Positions 18,630 to 27,369 are shown, numbered from the stretch's first letter. The stretch: DNA of 64,000 nt from Thiohalobacter sp. (GCA_026984515.1 JALSRZ010000059.1:1-64000); one strand, 5' to 3'. The notes: generated from the sequence alone by a model not told the origin. Translations and numbers: made by a program.

Positions 18630-19436
18630 TCAGGCCTTGCGTGCCTCGATTACCGCCGAGATCACGTAGTCCTCCACACCGCTGCCCGGCGCCCAGTCGC
18701 GGATGAATTCCCTGGACTCGTCTTTGGGTTCGATACGAATATCGACAAACCCCGCCGCATGGAGCAAAGCCTCCAGGTCATCGATTTTCGACGCGCCCGC
18801 CACACAGGCGGAGTGCAGGTAGGGGTCGTTGCGCATCGATTCGGGCAGATCGGCGCTGGCAACCACGTCCGAGATCGCCAGCCGGCCACCGGGCTTCAGC
18901 ACCCGCTGCGCTTCGCGGAACACCCGACCCTTGTCCAGCGAAAGGTTGATCACGCAGTTGGAAATAATCACGTCGATGCAGCTGTCGGCTACCGGCAGGT
19001 TCTCGATTTCCCCCAGCCTGAACTCGACATTCCCGAACTGTGCCTTTTCGGCGTTGTCACGCGCCTTGCTGATCATGGCCGGCGTCATGTCCACGCCAAT
19101 CACACGACCTTCCCGCCCTACTTCCTGCGCGGCCAGGAAGGCATCGAACCCGCCGCCGCTGCCCAGGTCGAGCACGGTCTCACCGCTGCGCAGACTGGCG
19201 ATAGCGCGCGGGTTCCCGCATCCCAGGCCCATATCGGCACCCTCCGGCACGCTGTCCAGCTCCTGTTGCGAATACCCCAGGCGGGTGGAGATCAGGCTGT
19301 TGATCTGCGCGTCGTCCGACACCCCGCAGCAGGACGCCGCCTCACCGCAGCAATCCGCACTGCTACTTGCCTCGGCAACTTCCGCGTAGGCACTGCGCAC
19401 CGTTTGACGTATTTGATCCTGCTTTGCCTGACTCAT
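18630..19436 (-). CDS. arsM: Arsenite S-adenosylmethionine methyltransferase ArsM
   Basis: A 268-residue methyltransferase that adds methyl groups from SAM to trivalent arsenic. The Rossmann SAM motif DLGSGGGFDA is at 90-99. The three arsenic-binding cysteines characteristic of ArsM are present: Cys73 (LGCGNP), Cys161 (NCVINL) and Cys211 (SACVAG). The N-terminus has an additional CC...CC cluster (29-37), common in this family. It is the last gene of the minus-strand arsenosugar cluster; its product supplies methylated arsenic for the ArsS step. Confidence 0.93.
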   Translation of the reverse strand: MSQAKQDQIRQTVRSAYAEVAEASSSADCCGEAASCCGVSDDAQINSLISTRLGYSQQELDSVPEGADMGLGCGNPRAIASLRSGETVLDLGSGGGFDAFLAAQEVGREGRVIGVDMTPAMISKARDNAEKAQFGNVEFRLGEIENLPVADSCIDVIISNCVINLSLDKGRVFREAQRVLKPGGRLAISDVVASADLPESMRNDPYLHSACVAGASKIDDLEALLHAAGFVDIRIEPKDESREFIRDWAPGSGVEDYVISAVIEARKA

Positions 19437-19477
19437 TTTCCATCACTCCTGTTTGGCTGTTTCGGCCTGATACTGAC

Positions 19478-20119
19478 TCATACTTTCACCGACCCGGACA
19501 GCGCATGCAAGCGCTCCAGATCCTCGCGGGTATCCAGGTCCCACAGGGTGTCCAGTTCGGTACAGCTCCTGTTCAACCAGCGCAGGCGCCTGCGTGTCTG
19601 CTGCATGACATGCGCGGTGCTCCAGCACATGGCGCTGAACAGCTTTGGCTCGGCACGGCGTGCACCTGCCAGCACGTAACCGCCATCCTCCGCAGGGCCG
19701 AATACGAATTCGCTGCCACGACGCAGTGATTCACAGGCCTGAGCCAGGTAGTCCGCGCTCATGAGCGGACAATCCGTGCCGATCAGCACCGCGAAATCCG
19801 CCTGTTGCAGTGCATTGCGGATGGCCTGGTACATCCGCATACCGAGGTCCGTGCCCTGCTGGCCGGCGATCGCAAGGTCGTAACGTTCACCCAGCGCAAT
19901 AAAGTCGGGGTGGGCCCGGTCCACACACAGGGTTACCGGTGCCAGCGCAGCCTGTACAGTCGTGCAGACGGTATCTTCCATCAGCCGTGCGTAGAGGTCG
20001 GCAGCCGCCTGCCCACCGATACCGGCCGCCAGCCGGGTCTTGACCCGTCCTGCCAGTGGCGCTTTGGCGAACACCAGTATGCGTCCTTCCGGGTAACGGC
20101 AGGCACGCGGATCAGGCAT
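19478..20119 (-). CDS. TIGR04282-type glycosyltransferase, arsenosugar-associated (DUF2064)
   Basis: A 213-residue nucleotidyl/glycosyl-transferase fold protein with LVFAKAPLAGRVKTRLA at the N-terminus, GTDCPLMSADYL (DxD-like metal site) near residue 115 and FGPAEDGGYVLAG. This pattern is that of the TIGR04282 family, genetically linked to ArsM/ArsS arsenosugar synthesis. Its start overlaps the TIGR04283-type gene by 8 bases, so the two are coupled. The exact chemical step is not established. Confidence 0.86.
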   Translation of the reverse strand: MPDPRACRYPEGRILVFAKAPLAGRVKTRLAAGIGGQAAADLYARLMEDTVCTTVQAALAPVTLCVDRAHPDFIALGERYDLAIAGQQGTDLGMRMYQAIRNALQQADFAVLIGTDCPLMSADYLAQACESLRRGSEFVFGPAEDGGYVLAGARRAEPKLFSAMCWSTAHVMQQTRRRLRWLNRSCTELDTLWDLDTREDLERLHALSGSVKV

Positions 20120-20777
20120 AGTATCGCGCCAGGCGCGCGGCCGGGACCCCCAGGAACCAGGCCAGCCGCAGCGACCACATCAACACAATCGTGCGCACTA
20201 CGCCCCGTGCTTCCCAGCGCCGACTGGACGTGGTCAGCACCTGCCGCACAAAAACCGGCCGCTGGATGTGCTTCAGGCGTTTGCTGAGATCGATATCCTC
20301 CATCAGCGGCAAATCGGCATAGCCGCCAATGCGAGCAAACAGGTCACGCGCAACAAACAGGCCCTGGTCGCCGGTGGCAATCCCGGTAACGCGCGAACGC
20401 AGGTTCATCAGGCGGGCCACGCAACGTAACAGCAGACGGTTCCCCGACAGGCGAACGTCAAAGCGCCCCCAGGCCGGTGTGGTACCGGCGAGCACATACG
20501 CATCCGCGTCGGCCGGGATGCAGCTGTCGGCGTGCAGAAACCAGAGCACCTGTCCGCCGGCGATTTCCGCACCGGCGTTCATCTGGCGGGCACGGCCTGC
20601 CGGGGCACGCAGCACCCGGTCCACCCATGGTGCAGCCATCACAGGGGTCGCGTCCGTGCTGCCGCCATCCACCAGGATCACTTCGTGCCCGCGGCGGCGC
20701 AATGGCTGCAGCTGCTGCAACAGCACACCAAGCGTATCCGCCTCGTTGAGCGTCGGAATGATTATCGACAGCCGCAC
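20112..20777 (-). CDS. TIGR04283-type family 2 glycosyltransferase, arsenosugar-associated
   Basis: A 221-residue GT2-fold transferase: LSIIIPTLNEADTLGVLLQQ at the start, VDGGSTDATP nucleotide-binding motif, FLHADS as the DxD equivalent near residue 80, and GDQGLFVARDLF further on. A short hydrophobic, basic tail (LAWFLGVPAARLARYYA) may touch the membrane. It pairs with the TIGR04282-type gene with an 8-base overlap. A 127-base gap without a gene separates it from arsS. Confidence 0.87.
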   Translation of the reverse strand: MRLSIIIPTLNEADTLGVLLQQLQPLRRRGHEVILVDGGSTDATPVMAAPWVDRVLRAPAGRARQMNAGAEIAGGQVLWFLHADSCIPADADAYVLAGTTPAWGRFDVRLSGNRLLLRCVARLMNLRSRVTGIATGDQGLFVARDLFARIGGYADLPLMEDIDLSKRLKHIQRPVFVRQVLTTSSRRWEARGVVRTIVLMWSLRLAWFLGVPAARLARYYA

Positions 20778-20904
20778 GCGAATACTCCATTGGCCGGCTC
20801 AACCCGGTCGCTGCAGTTTCCTGACCGCAACAGGAAGGTCGCAGACACTGCGCTGCAAACCGGCATTCCTGCAACAAGCACCCTGCACTGCCCTGGAAAG
20901 CCCG

Positions 20905-21867
20905 TCAATCCAGCGCCCCGCCACAACTGCTGCCCTGCCCGGCCGTGCAACCGTAGCAGTGGTCGGCGACCGCTATGCGGCAACCGTCCAGCGCATCTAC
21001 CGGCAGCTCGCTGATGTGCACACGCGGGCGATCCGCCAGTTCCAGCGGCAAATCCAGCATCTGGTTGAAGTCGCAGTCGAACACAAAACCCTGCCAGTCG
21101 ACGCTGATCAGTGAGCGACACATGACGGTATCCAGGTTGCAGTCCCGGTGAGCGGACTTGAGCAGTGCCATGTACGCGGCAAACTGTCCTTTCGATACCA
21201 GCGTGCTGCCAAAGCGCTGGATCGGCATATTCGCCAGCACAAACAGCCGGTTGAAAACCACACCCGCGCGCGTATTCAACTCGCGGCGATAATCCGCCTC
21301 CAGCTGCGGCTGGGGCGGCGGCAGCTCCGCGCCGGCCGGGTTATACATGAGGTTCAGCTGCAACCCGCTGCCCGCCTGCCCGTAACCGAGCGCGTTGAGT
21401 TTGCGCAGTGCCGTGATGCTGGACCGGTACACCCCCTTGCCGCGCTGTGACTCGACATTTTCTTTCAGGTAACAGGGCATGGAGGCGACGATTTCCACCT
21501 CCTGCTGCGCCAGGAACGCAGCCATGTGTTCGAAACCGGGTTCATTGAGAATGGTCAGGTTGCAGCGGTCGATCACGTGCACGCCCTGTGCGCGGGCAGC
21601 TTCAACCAGGCGGGTAAACCCGTCGTGCAGCTCCGGTGCGCCACCGGTAATATCCAGCACCCGGATGCCGGAATTCGCTACAAAGGCAAGGACGTCATCC
21701 AGGGTCTGCACCGACATCTGTTCGCTGCGCGTCGGTCCCGCGTTGACGTGGCAATGCAGGCAGGACTGGTTACAGCGGTAACCCAGGTTGACCTGCAGAA
21801 CCTCCAGCCGGGTACGTGTCAGGGGCGGGAAATCGGTGTGTTGCAGGAGCGGTAAAGTAGCGTGCAT
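20905..21867 (-). CDS. arsS: Arsenosugar biosynthesis radical SAM protein ArsS
   Basis: A 320-residue radical SAM enzyme. The iron-sulfur motif is C32xxxC36xxC39 in GYRCNQSCLHCHVNAGPTRSE; GGAPELHDGF follows as the SAM-binding GGE-like motif. The C-terminus has a Cys-rich auxiliary-cluster region (DGCRIAVADHCYGCTAGQG, then SSCGG). ArsS adds a 5-deoxyadenosyl group to dimethylarsenic on the way to arsenosugars. It lies between the flavoprotein gene (21 bases away) and the glycosyltransferase pair. Confidence 0.92.
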   Translation of the reverse strand: MHATLPLLQHTDFPPLTRTRLEVLQVNLGYRCNQSCLHCHVNAGPTRSEQMSVQTLDDVLAFVANSGIRVLDITGGAPELHDGFTRLVEAARAQGVHVIDRCNLTILNEPGFEHMAAFLAQQEVEIVASMPCYLKENVESQRGKGVYRSSITALRKLNALGYGQAGSGLQLNLMYNPAGAELPPPQPQLEADYRRELNTRAGVVFNRLFVLANMPIQRFGSTLVSKGQFAAYMALLKSAHRDCNLDTVMCRSLISVDWQGFVFDCDFNQMLDLPLELADRPRVHISELPVDALDGCRIAVADHCYGCTAGQGSSCGGALD

Positions 21868-21888
21868 CAGTCAGGCAATCATCGGTGC

Positions 21889-23301
21889 TTACGGCAGCAA
21901 ACGGTGGATCCATCCTACCAGACGACGGGTGCGTGCGCTAAACAGCTTTGCGCCGTACCAGGTATTCACCGTGCGACGGTGAACCTGTGCCAGCGTGGGG
22001 TAGGCATGGATGGTGGCGGATATAGCGCCGATGCCGGCGCCGGTCTTCATGGCCAGCACGATTTCGTGAATCAGTTCGCCGGCGTGCGGCCCCAGGATGG
22101 TCGCACCGAGTATTTTTCCCCTGTGCACCACGAACTTTGTCAGCCCCCAGGGTTCGACTTCGGCCAGCGCCCGGTCAATATCGCTGAACGGGAAACGCAG
22201 TACCGTTGGCTCGATCCCCTGCGCCCGCAGCTGCTGTTCCGTCATACCGACCCGAGCCAGCTCCGGGTCGGTATAAGTGACCCGGGGGACTACCCGGTAA
22301 TCGACCTTTTTCGGGAAACGGAACACCAGGTTACTGATGACAATGCCGGCCTGGTACTCCGCCATGTGTGTGAAAGGATACGGTCCGCACACATCACCGC
22401 AGGCATAGATGTGCTTTTGCGAGGTGCGCATGCGCCGGTCTACCCGGATACCCTGCTGATTAACTTCCACGCCTGCTGCCTCCAGGCCAAGCTGCTCCAC
22501 AACGGGCCGCCGTCCGACCGCGACCAGCACCTGGTCGGCTTCCAGACACACGCCGCTATCGCACTCGACACGCCAGGTATCGCCCTCCCGGGTGACATGC
22601 TCCGCGCTGGTCGAGGTGTGCACCGCGACACCTTCAGCCAGCAGTCGCTGGCGGAGAGCGTCCGCGATTTCCGGATCCTCCTGCGGCAGCAGGTGCGGCA
22701 GGCGTTCCACTACGGATACCTTGCTGCCCAGCCGGGCAAACGCCTGCGCCATTTCCAGGCCGATGGCGCCACCGCCCAGTACCACCAGGCGCTGCGGCAG
22801 TTGATCCAGGGTAAACAGGTCCTCGTTGGTCAGGTACCCCGCCTGCTCAAGGCCTTCTATCGGGGGGACGAAGGGGCGCGAACCGGTGGCGACCAGGAAG
22901 CGCCTGGCCTGGATCTGCCGGTCATCGATGCGTACCGTATGTGCATCGACAAATTCCGCATGGCCGAACAACACCTCGCAACCATAGGCCCGAAACCGTT
23001 CAGGGTCATCGTGTGGCTGGATCTGGTCGATCACTGACTGCACGTGCGCATTGACCCTGGCCATATCCACAGCGGGATGCACGGACTCCAGGCCGAACTC
23101 ACCGGCGCGGCACATCAATGATGCAACTTTGGCGGCGTGTATCAGTGTCTTGCTGGGCACACAACCGGTGTGCAGGCAATCACCACCGAGCTTTGCCTGT
23201 TTCTCGATCAGGGTGACTTGCAACCCCAGTTGCGACGCGACGCTCGCAACCACCAGCCCGCCTGCGCCGCCGCCGATGATGACCAGATCACGTTTCCCCA
23301 T
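21889..23301 (-). CDS. Mercuric-reductase-like FAD/NAD(P) disulfide oxidoreductase
   Basis: A 470-residue class I pyridine nucleotide-disulfide oxidoreductase. FAD motif GGGAGG is at 10-15, redox-active C42LHTGC47VPSK follows, the NAD(P) motif is VVLGGGAIGLEMAQAFA, the second FAD motif is YACGDVCG, and the dimerisation domain is C-terminal. It lacks the HMA domain and the C-terminal Cys pair needed for true mercuric reductases, so MerA function is not supported. ATG 23301 is used; a longer frame has no good start. It overlaps the cytochrome gene by 14 bases. It may reduce an arsenical thiol or polysulfide (inference). Confidence 0.86.
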   Translation of the reverse strand: MGKRDLVIIGGGAGGLVVASVASQLGLQVTLIEKQAKLGGDCLHTGCVPSKTLIHAAKVASLMCRAGEFGLESVHPAVDMARVNAHVQSVIDQIQPHDDPERFRAYGCEVLFGHAEFVDAHTVRIDDRQIQARRFLVATGSRPFVPPIEGLEQAGYLTNEDLFTLDQLPQRLVVLGGGAIGLEMAQAFARLGSKVSVVERLPHLLPQEDPEIADALRQRLLAEGVAVHTSTSAEHVTREGDTWRVECDSGVCLEADQVLVAVGRRPVVEQLGLEAAGVEVNQQGIRVDRRMRTSQKHIYACGDVCGPYPFTHMAEYQAGIVISNLVFRFPKKVDYRVVPRVTYTDPELARVGMTEQQLRAQGIEPTVLRFPFSDIDRALAEVEPWGLTKFVVHRGKILGATILGPHAGELIHEIVLAMKTGAGIGAISATIHAYPTLAQVHRRTVNTWYGAKLFSARTRRLVGWIHRLLP

Positions 23302-24523
23302 CAGCCGTCCCCACCCCTTTCTGTTGCAATTCGACACGCTGTTTGAACACTTCGTAGTGTGTCGGTTCCGTATTGTCATAGCCAATCCGTTTGCGACGGC
23401 TTTCCGCCACCAGGTAATAGTGTACATACACCTGCAGAACCGCGGGCGGCGCTGAGCCGGTGGTCGAAAACCCGAAGTCATCGCTGCGCGGTTGCCAGCG
23501 CGGCAGGCGCGTATCGCTCAGGTCGACAATAAACGGGCGCCACAGCACGGTGCGCACCAGGCGGTGTTCCTGCGTTGCCAGCAGCCTCCCCCCTGCATCC
23601 ATAAGACGGAAACGCACCACCAGGTGCCGGTCCGGGGTGCCCGTGGGCAAATAGTGCGCCGCACCGACGTTGGTGAGGGTGAGCCGGAACACGCGCTTGC
23701 CCGGCCGCTCCGATTCGACTTCTTTCAACTCTGCCTTCAGCCCGCGCTTCACCATCTGCGGATCATGTCCGCCACGCCAGAGGTGTTGGCGTACCGTGCG
23801 CACGTCGCCTCCTTCCACCAGCGGCCGTTCCACCGCTGGCATGTGACACGCCACGCAGCCCAGCTCGGCCGTGCTCTGCACGGCAAGCTCCCCGCTGAAT
23901 CCGGGTGACTGGATGCCTGCTTCGATTTCAGCAACCGTTCCGCAGGGCGGGAAGCGAAAAAAGGTATCCCAGCGGTCTCCCTCCACCACGTGACAGCGCA
24001 CACAGACCTGGTTGGGATCGTCCAGCAGCCTGACCGGGTGTGGTGGGCGGGTGTTACCCAGCACCCCGATGATCTTCCCGGCGCGCAAATGACAGGCTGC
24101 GCAGGTCACGCCTTCGTGTTGCAGGTCTGTATCGAAGTCCGGGTTGGGTTCCAGCACGGGATCCCATTTATCCCGGTCACGAAAACCCAGCACCCGCTCC
24201 GGTTGCTGCCGGTCCAGCGGCGTGTGGCAGTTGCGGCAAATCTGCTGCGCGTTGTCGAACTGCCAGTCGGTCTGGAAATACGGATCGGTCCAGGCACGGC
24301 TGTGGATAGTGGTACGCCACTCGGCGTAGAAATCCGGGTGACAGGCACCGCACTCCGCGGCACTCAGGGTCTGCAGCGGTGCGGGAACCTCTCGGGTATC
24401 GATGGGCCGCTCAAAGGCATCCGAGACAATAAAAATGTTCAGCGGCCGGAGCAGGCGCCAGGCCAGGAAAACCAGGGCAACAAGCACCAGCACAGTAATG
24501 ATACGCCTGCGGTTCATAATCAT
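23288..24523 (-). CDS. Membrane-anchored pentaheme cytochrome c
   Basis: A 411-residue protein with one N-terminal transmembrane anchor (about 8-24) and five CxxCH heme sites: 58-62, 96-100, 141-145, 174-178 and 223-227. The second half (about 250-405) is a heme-free beta-rich domain. The layout resembles multiheme cytochromes of the cytochrome c554/NapC-neighbour type, but I cannot name a family. ATG 24523 or the ATG two codons later (24517) is the start, with AGGTG upstream. It overlaps the flavoprotein gene, which suggests electron transfer with it. It lies in the arsenosugar cluster. Confidence 0.82.
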   Translation of the reverse strand: MIMNRRRIITVLVLVALVFLAWRLLRPLNIFIVSDAFERPIDTREVPAPLQTLSAAECGACHPDFYAEWRTTIHSRAWTDPYFQTDWQFDNAQQICRNCHTPLDRQQPERVLGFRDRDKWDPVLEPNPDFDTDLQHEGVTCAACHLRAGKIIGVLGNTRPPHPVRLLDDPNQVCVRCHVVEGDRWDTFFRFPPCGTVAEIEAGIQSPGFSGELAVQSTAELGCVACHMPAVERPLVEGGDVRTVRQHLWRGGHDPQMVKRGLKAELKEVESERPGKRVFRLTLTNVGAAHYLPTGTPDRHLVVRFRLMDAGGRLLATQEHRLVRTVLWRPFIVDLSDTRLPRWQPRSDDFGFSTTGSAPPAVLQVYVHYYLVAESRRKRIGYDNTEPTHYEVFKQRVELQQKGVGTADGET

Positions 24524-24608
24524 CGGCACCTGTCTTGCGTTCCCGGCTGTCGACAAATCAACAGAACGATCACACGGTCAGGGAGACCCGGATTCATCCG
24601 GGATTCCA

Positions 24609-24748
24609 GTCATTGCGAGCAGCCCGCCACCGCCTGCGGCGGATCACAGGTACTTCCTGCGTTACGCTACGGTCGCGAAGCGCGGCAATCTCGTAGCGTA
24701 GCATCAGGCACTTCAAGATGGCTGCGCCACTTCGTGATGCGCAATGAC
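24609..24748 (-). repeat. MITE/REP-like palindromic element, GTCATTGCGAGC type
   Basis: The element opens with GTCATTGCGAGC (24609) and closes with GATGCGCAATGAC (to 24748), so the ends are inverted. Inside, TACGCTAC (24663-24670) and GTAGCGTA (24693-24700) form another perfect inverted pair. It fills most of the gap between the cytochrome and TVP38 genes. Similar ends occur at 44021-44104 and a half copy at 13881. Confidence 0.65.
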
Positions 24749-24779
24749 GAAGTGGTCAGCGATTCCCTCGCGGCACCAC

Positions 24780-25748
24780 TCATCTCTCTGCCAGCGGATA
24801 GCCATGCTCATTCCAGCCGGTCATGCCATTCGTAACCACGTGGACGTCTGCAAATCCTTTTTGCGCCAGCAGCTCGGCCGCTTTGGCGGAACGACGGTCG
24901 GTGCGACACACGGTCACGACCGGTTTTTCCTGGTAGGAGACAATATCGTCCAGTCGTTCTGCCAGTTCCTCCAGCGGCAGGTTGGTGGCACCCGTGATGT
25001 GTCCCTGTTCACCGACAAAATCCGCCGCGCTGCGCACATCCAGCACCAGCAGATCCTCACCGCGGTCGAGACGCTGTTTCAGTTCCGGCACCGTCAGTGA
25101 CGGCCGCTTGCGGAAGTGGCCGATCAGGCGTGGCAGAAAGGCCACGGCGGCGAGCAGGGTCAGTGCCAGCAAGGCCTTTTGAATGAGACCTTCACCGCCG
25201 CCCACCGCTTCCCTGCCGGCGTAGCCCAGATAGGTATAGGCGAAAGCACCCGGCAGCATGCAGAGGTAGGTGGCCAGTACATAGTGGCTGAAACGGATAC
25301 GCGTCAGCCCCAGGGCATAGTTGAGCAGGTTAAAGGGAAACAGCGGCACCAGGCGGACAAAGGCTACAAAACGCCAGCCTTCGCTTTCGACCCCGTTGAT
25401 CAGTTGTTTGAGCCGCCCGCCGGTTCGCCCGGCCACCCAGTCTGACGCCAGGTAGCGGGATACCAGGAAAGCCAGTGCCGCACCGAGAGTAGCACCGGTC
25501 AGGTTATAGAAGGTACCGAGCACCGGGCCGAACAGCGCACCGCCGGCAAGCGTCAGTACCGTCCCCGGCAGGAACAGGACCGCACCAAGCGCATACACCG
25601 CCATAAACAGCAGCGGCGCCAGCACGCCGGCATCCCGGACCCAGCCTTCGATTGCCGCGGCATCGAAACGGTCCCGGTAACTGACCGCGATGGCGATGGC
25701 CGCCACCAGCAGCAGGAATACAGCAACCCGTGCCCGTTTAGCCTTCAT
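24780..25748 (-). CDS. TVP38/TMEM64 membrane protein fused to a rhodanese domain
   Basis: A 322-residue fusion. Residues about 1-210 are a TVP38/TMEM64 (DedA-like, SNARE-associated) membrane domain with ALGAVLFLPGTVLTLAGGAL and FVAFVRLVPLFPFNLLNYAL signatures. Residues about 225-320 are a rhodanese domain with the active loop VCRTDRRS, Cys near 277. TVP38 proteins recur near arsenosugar genes, and rhodaneses move sulfane sulfur. The start at 25748 overlaps the hydroxylase gene by 11 bases. The longer frame beginning at 25781 is unlikely, as it lies in the upstream gene. Confidence 0.86.
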   Translation of the reverse strand: MKAKRARVAVFLLLVAAIAIAVSYRDRFDAAAIEGWVRDAGVLAPLLFMAVYALGAVLFLPGTVLTLAGGALFGPVLGTFYNLTGATLGAALAFLVSRYLASDWVAGRTGGRLKQLINGVESEGWRFVAFVRLVPLFPFNLLNYALGLTRIRFSHYVLATYLCMLPGAFAYTYLGYAGREAVGGGEGLIQKALLALTLLAAVAFLPRLIGHFRKRPSLTVPELKQRLDRGEDLLVLDVRSAADFVGEQGHITGATNLPLEELAERLDDIVSYQEKPVVTVCRTDRRSAKAAELLAQKGFADVHVVTNGMTGWNEHGYPLAER

Positions 25749-26601
25749 CCTGCCCGCTCCACTCCCGTCGGTTGATGGCATAGCCGGTTATCCTGCCGAT
25801 AAAAGGCAGCACCAGCATACCCGGAAGCCAGGCTACCAGTTTCGGTTGCCGGTACGTGTGAATACCGATGGTCATGCCTTCATGCCCGGCGCGTGGCTGG
25901 TCGCGGTAGGTGCCAAACAGGCGATCCCACCAGGGCAGGTTGAACCCGAAGTTACTGTTGGCCTCATCGTCTTCCACTGAATGGTGTACCCGGTGCATGT
26001 CCGGCGTAACAAGCAGCCAGCGGACAACACGATCGAGTGCTTTCGGAATACGGATATTGCTGTGGTTGAACATGGCCGTTGCATTCAGCACCACTTCAAA
26101 AATCACCACGGCCACCACCGGCGGCCCCAGCACCACGATGGTCGCAAACTTGATCAGCATGGAGAGAATGATTTCCAGGGGGTGGAAACGTGCACCGGTA
26201 GTGACGTCGAAATCGACATCGGCATGGTGCACCCGGTGCAATCGCCACAGCGCCGGTACCGCGTGCACCATCACGTGCTGCAGGTAGATCACGAAATCCA
26301 TGGCGACGATGGAGGCCAGGATCGCGACCGCAGCGGGCACATCATAATAGTTGAAAAGTCCCCACCCCTGTTCGGTGGTAAAAGCCGCCATGCCGACTGC
26401 AGCAGCTGGGAACAGCAGGCGCAACACGAAACTGTTCAGGAACACCAGGCCAAGGTTATTCAGCCAGCGTACGGTCCTGCTCAATACCCGTTGACGACGT
26501 GGCGCCAGCACTTCCCACACAGCCATCACGGCAAACGTGCCAAAAAAGAATCCAAGCCGGACCGGGACTTCGTTCTGCAGTACAAACTCACTGATATTCA
26601 T
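25738..26601 (-). CDS. Sterol desaturase/fatty acid hydroxylase superfamily protein
   Basis: A 287-residue integral membrane di-iron enzyme. Histidine boxes are visible: QHVMVH, LHRVHH and MHRVHH, followed by NFGFNLPWWDRLFGTY, the family's C-terminal motif. Several hydrophobic helices precede them. It could hydroxylate a lipid or the lipid part of an arsenolipid (inference from being first in the arsenosugar cluster). ATG 26601 is chosen; the frame extends upstream, but those codons reach into the promoter region of the divergent regulator. Overlaps the TVP38-rhodanese gene. Confidence 0.84.
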   Translation of the reverse strand: MNISEFVLQNEVPVRLGFFFGTFAVMAVWEVLAPRRQRVLSRTVRWLNNLGLVFLNSFVLRLLFPAAAVGMAAFTTEQGWGLFNYYDVPAAVAILASIVAMDFVIYLQHVMVHAVPALWRLHRVHHADVDFDVTTGARFHPLEIILSMLIKFATIVVLGPPVVAVVIFEVVLNATAMFNHSNIRIPKALDRVVRWLLVTPDMHRVHHSVEDDEANSNFGFNLPWWDRLFGTYRDQPRAGHEGMTIGIHTYRQPKLVAWLPGMLVLPFIGRITGYAINRREWSGQDEG

Positions 26602-26631
26602 CTGGACAGGGGGCCTCACAGCGGACACAGA

Positions 26632-26659
26632 TTGTCACACTCCGGAACGCTGCTATAAT
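26632..26659 (+). promoter_or_regulatory. Strong sigma-70 promoter of arsR-rhodanese gene
   Basis: TTGTCA (26632-26637) and a perfect TATAAT (26654-26659) are separated by 16 bases on the plus strand. The start codon lies 48 bases after the -10 box. The operator-like palindrome at 26679 sits just downstream of the expected transcription start. Confidence 0.6.
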
Positions 26660-26678
26660 AAAAATTATCAGATCTACT

Positions 26679-26698
26679 ATTCAATAGATTAGTTGAAT
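26679..26698 (+). promoter_or_regulatory. Putative ArsR-type operator palindrome
   Basis: ATTCAA (26679-26684) and TTGAAT (26693-26698) form a perfect inverted repeat with an eight-base AT-rich spacer, 8 bases before the ATG of the ArsR-family gene. ArsR/SmtB proteins bind such ATTCAA...TTGAAT-like sites, and binding here would block transcription. It lies between the divergent arsenosugar cluster and its presumed regulator. Confidence 0.55.
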
Positions 26699-26706
26699 TA
26701 AATACA

Positions 26707-27369
26707 ATGTCAAGCGCAAACTTCAAACACGATCTGTTTACCCAATTCGCCCGGGTAGGAAAAGCCCTGGGGAACGGTAACCGGCTGGAATTACTGGAAT
26801 ATATTGCACAGGGCGAACGCAGTGTCGACCAGCTGGCCAAGGTGTCGGGGTTAACCGTTGCCAACACCTCGCAGCACCTGCAGCAACTACGCCAGGCGGG
26901 CCTGGTCGTTTGCCGGAAACAGGGTCTGCAGGTGCTCTATCAACTGAGCGGCAACGATGTCATCGACCTTCTCGATGCGCTTCGCAACGTCGCCGAACGC
27001 CATATTGCCGAAGTAGACCAGCTGGTAGATACCTACCTCACAGTAAAAGATGAACTGGAAGCCGTGCCGCGCGACACCCTGATGGAACGTGTCAAGGAAG
27101 GCCTGGTAACGGTTCTCGATGTACGGCCTGGAGAGGAATACGAGGCCGGCCATGTACCGGGCGCCGTCAATGTCCCGCTGTCAGAACTTGAAGGGTACCT
27201 GAAACACTTGCCCAAAAAGCAGGATGTGGTCGCCTATTGTCGCGGTCCGCATTGTGTGCTGGCGTTCGACGCTGTGGCCCGGCTCAGGCAGCGGGGTTAC
27301 TCGGCGCAACGCATGGAGGACGGATTTCCCGAATGGAAATCCGCCGGTTACCCGGTCGATACGGCCTGA
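26707..27369 (+). CDS. ArsR-family regulator fused to a rhodanese domain
   Basis: A 220-residue protein. Residues about 10-85 form an ArsR winged helix (LELLEYIAQGERSVDQLAK; GLTVANTSQHLQQLRQAGLV) with Cys69 in the recognition region. Residues about 115-218 form a rhodanese domain with the loop C178RGPHC183. ArsR-rhodanese fusions of this length are known and are thought to sense or carry thiols or persulfide, not arsenite directly. Divergent from the arsenosugar cluster, so it is the likely repressor of itself and possibly of that cluster. Confidence 0.9.
   Translation: MSSANFKHDLFTQFARVGKALGNGNRLELLEYIAQGERSVDQLAKVSGLTVANTSQHLQQLRQAGLVVCRKQGLQVLYQLSGNDVIDLLDALRNVAERHIAEVDQLVDTYLTVKDELEAVPRDTLMERVKEGLVTVLDVRPGEEYEAGHVPGAVNVPLSELEGYLKHLPKKQDVVAYCRGPHCVLAFDAVARLRQRGYSAQRMEDGFPEWKSAGYPVDTA

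Noticed and set aside
21889-23301. Annotation as mercuric reductase
   Set aside because: The C-terminal vicinal Cys pair and HMA domain are missing and no mer genes adjoin it, so only the fold and FAD/NAD motifs are supported.
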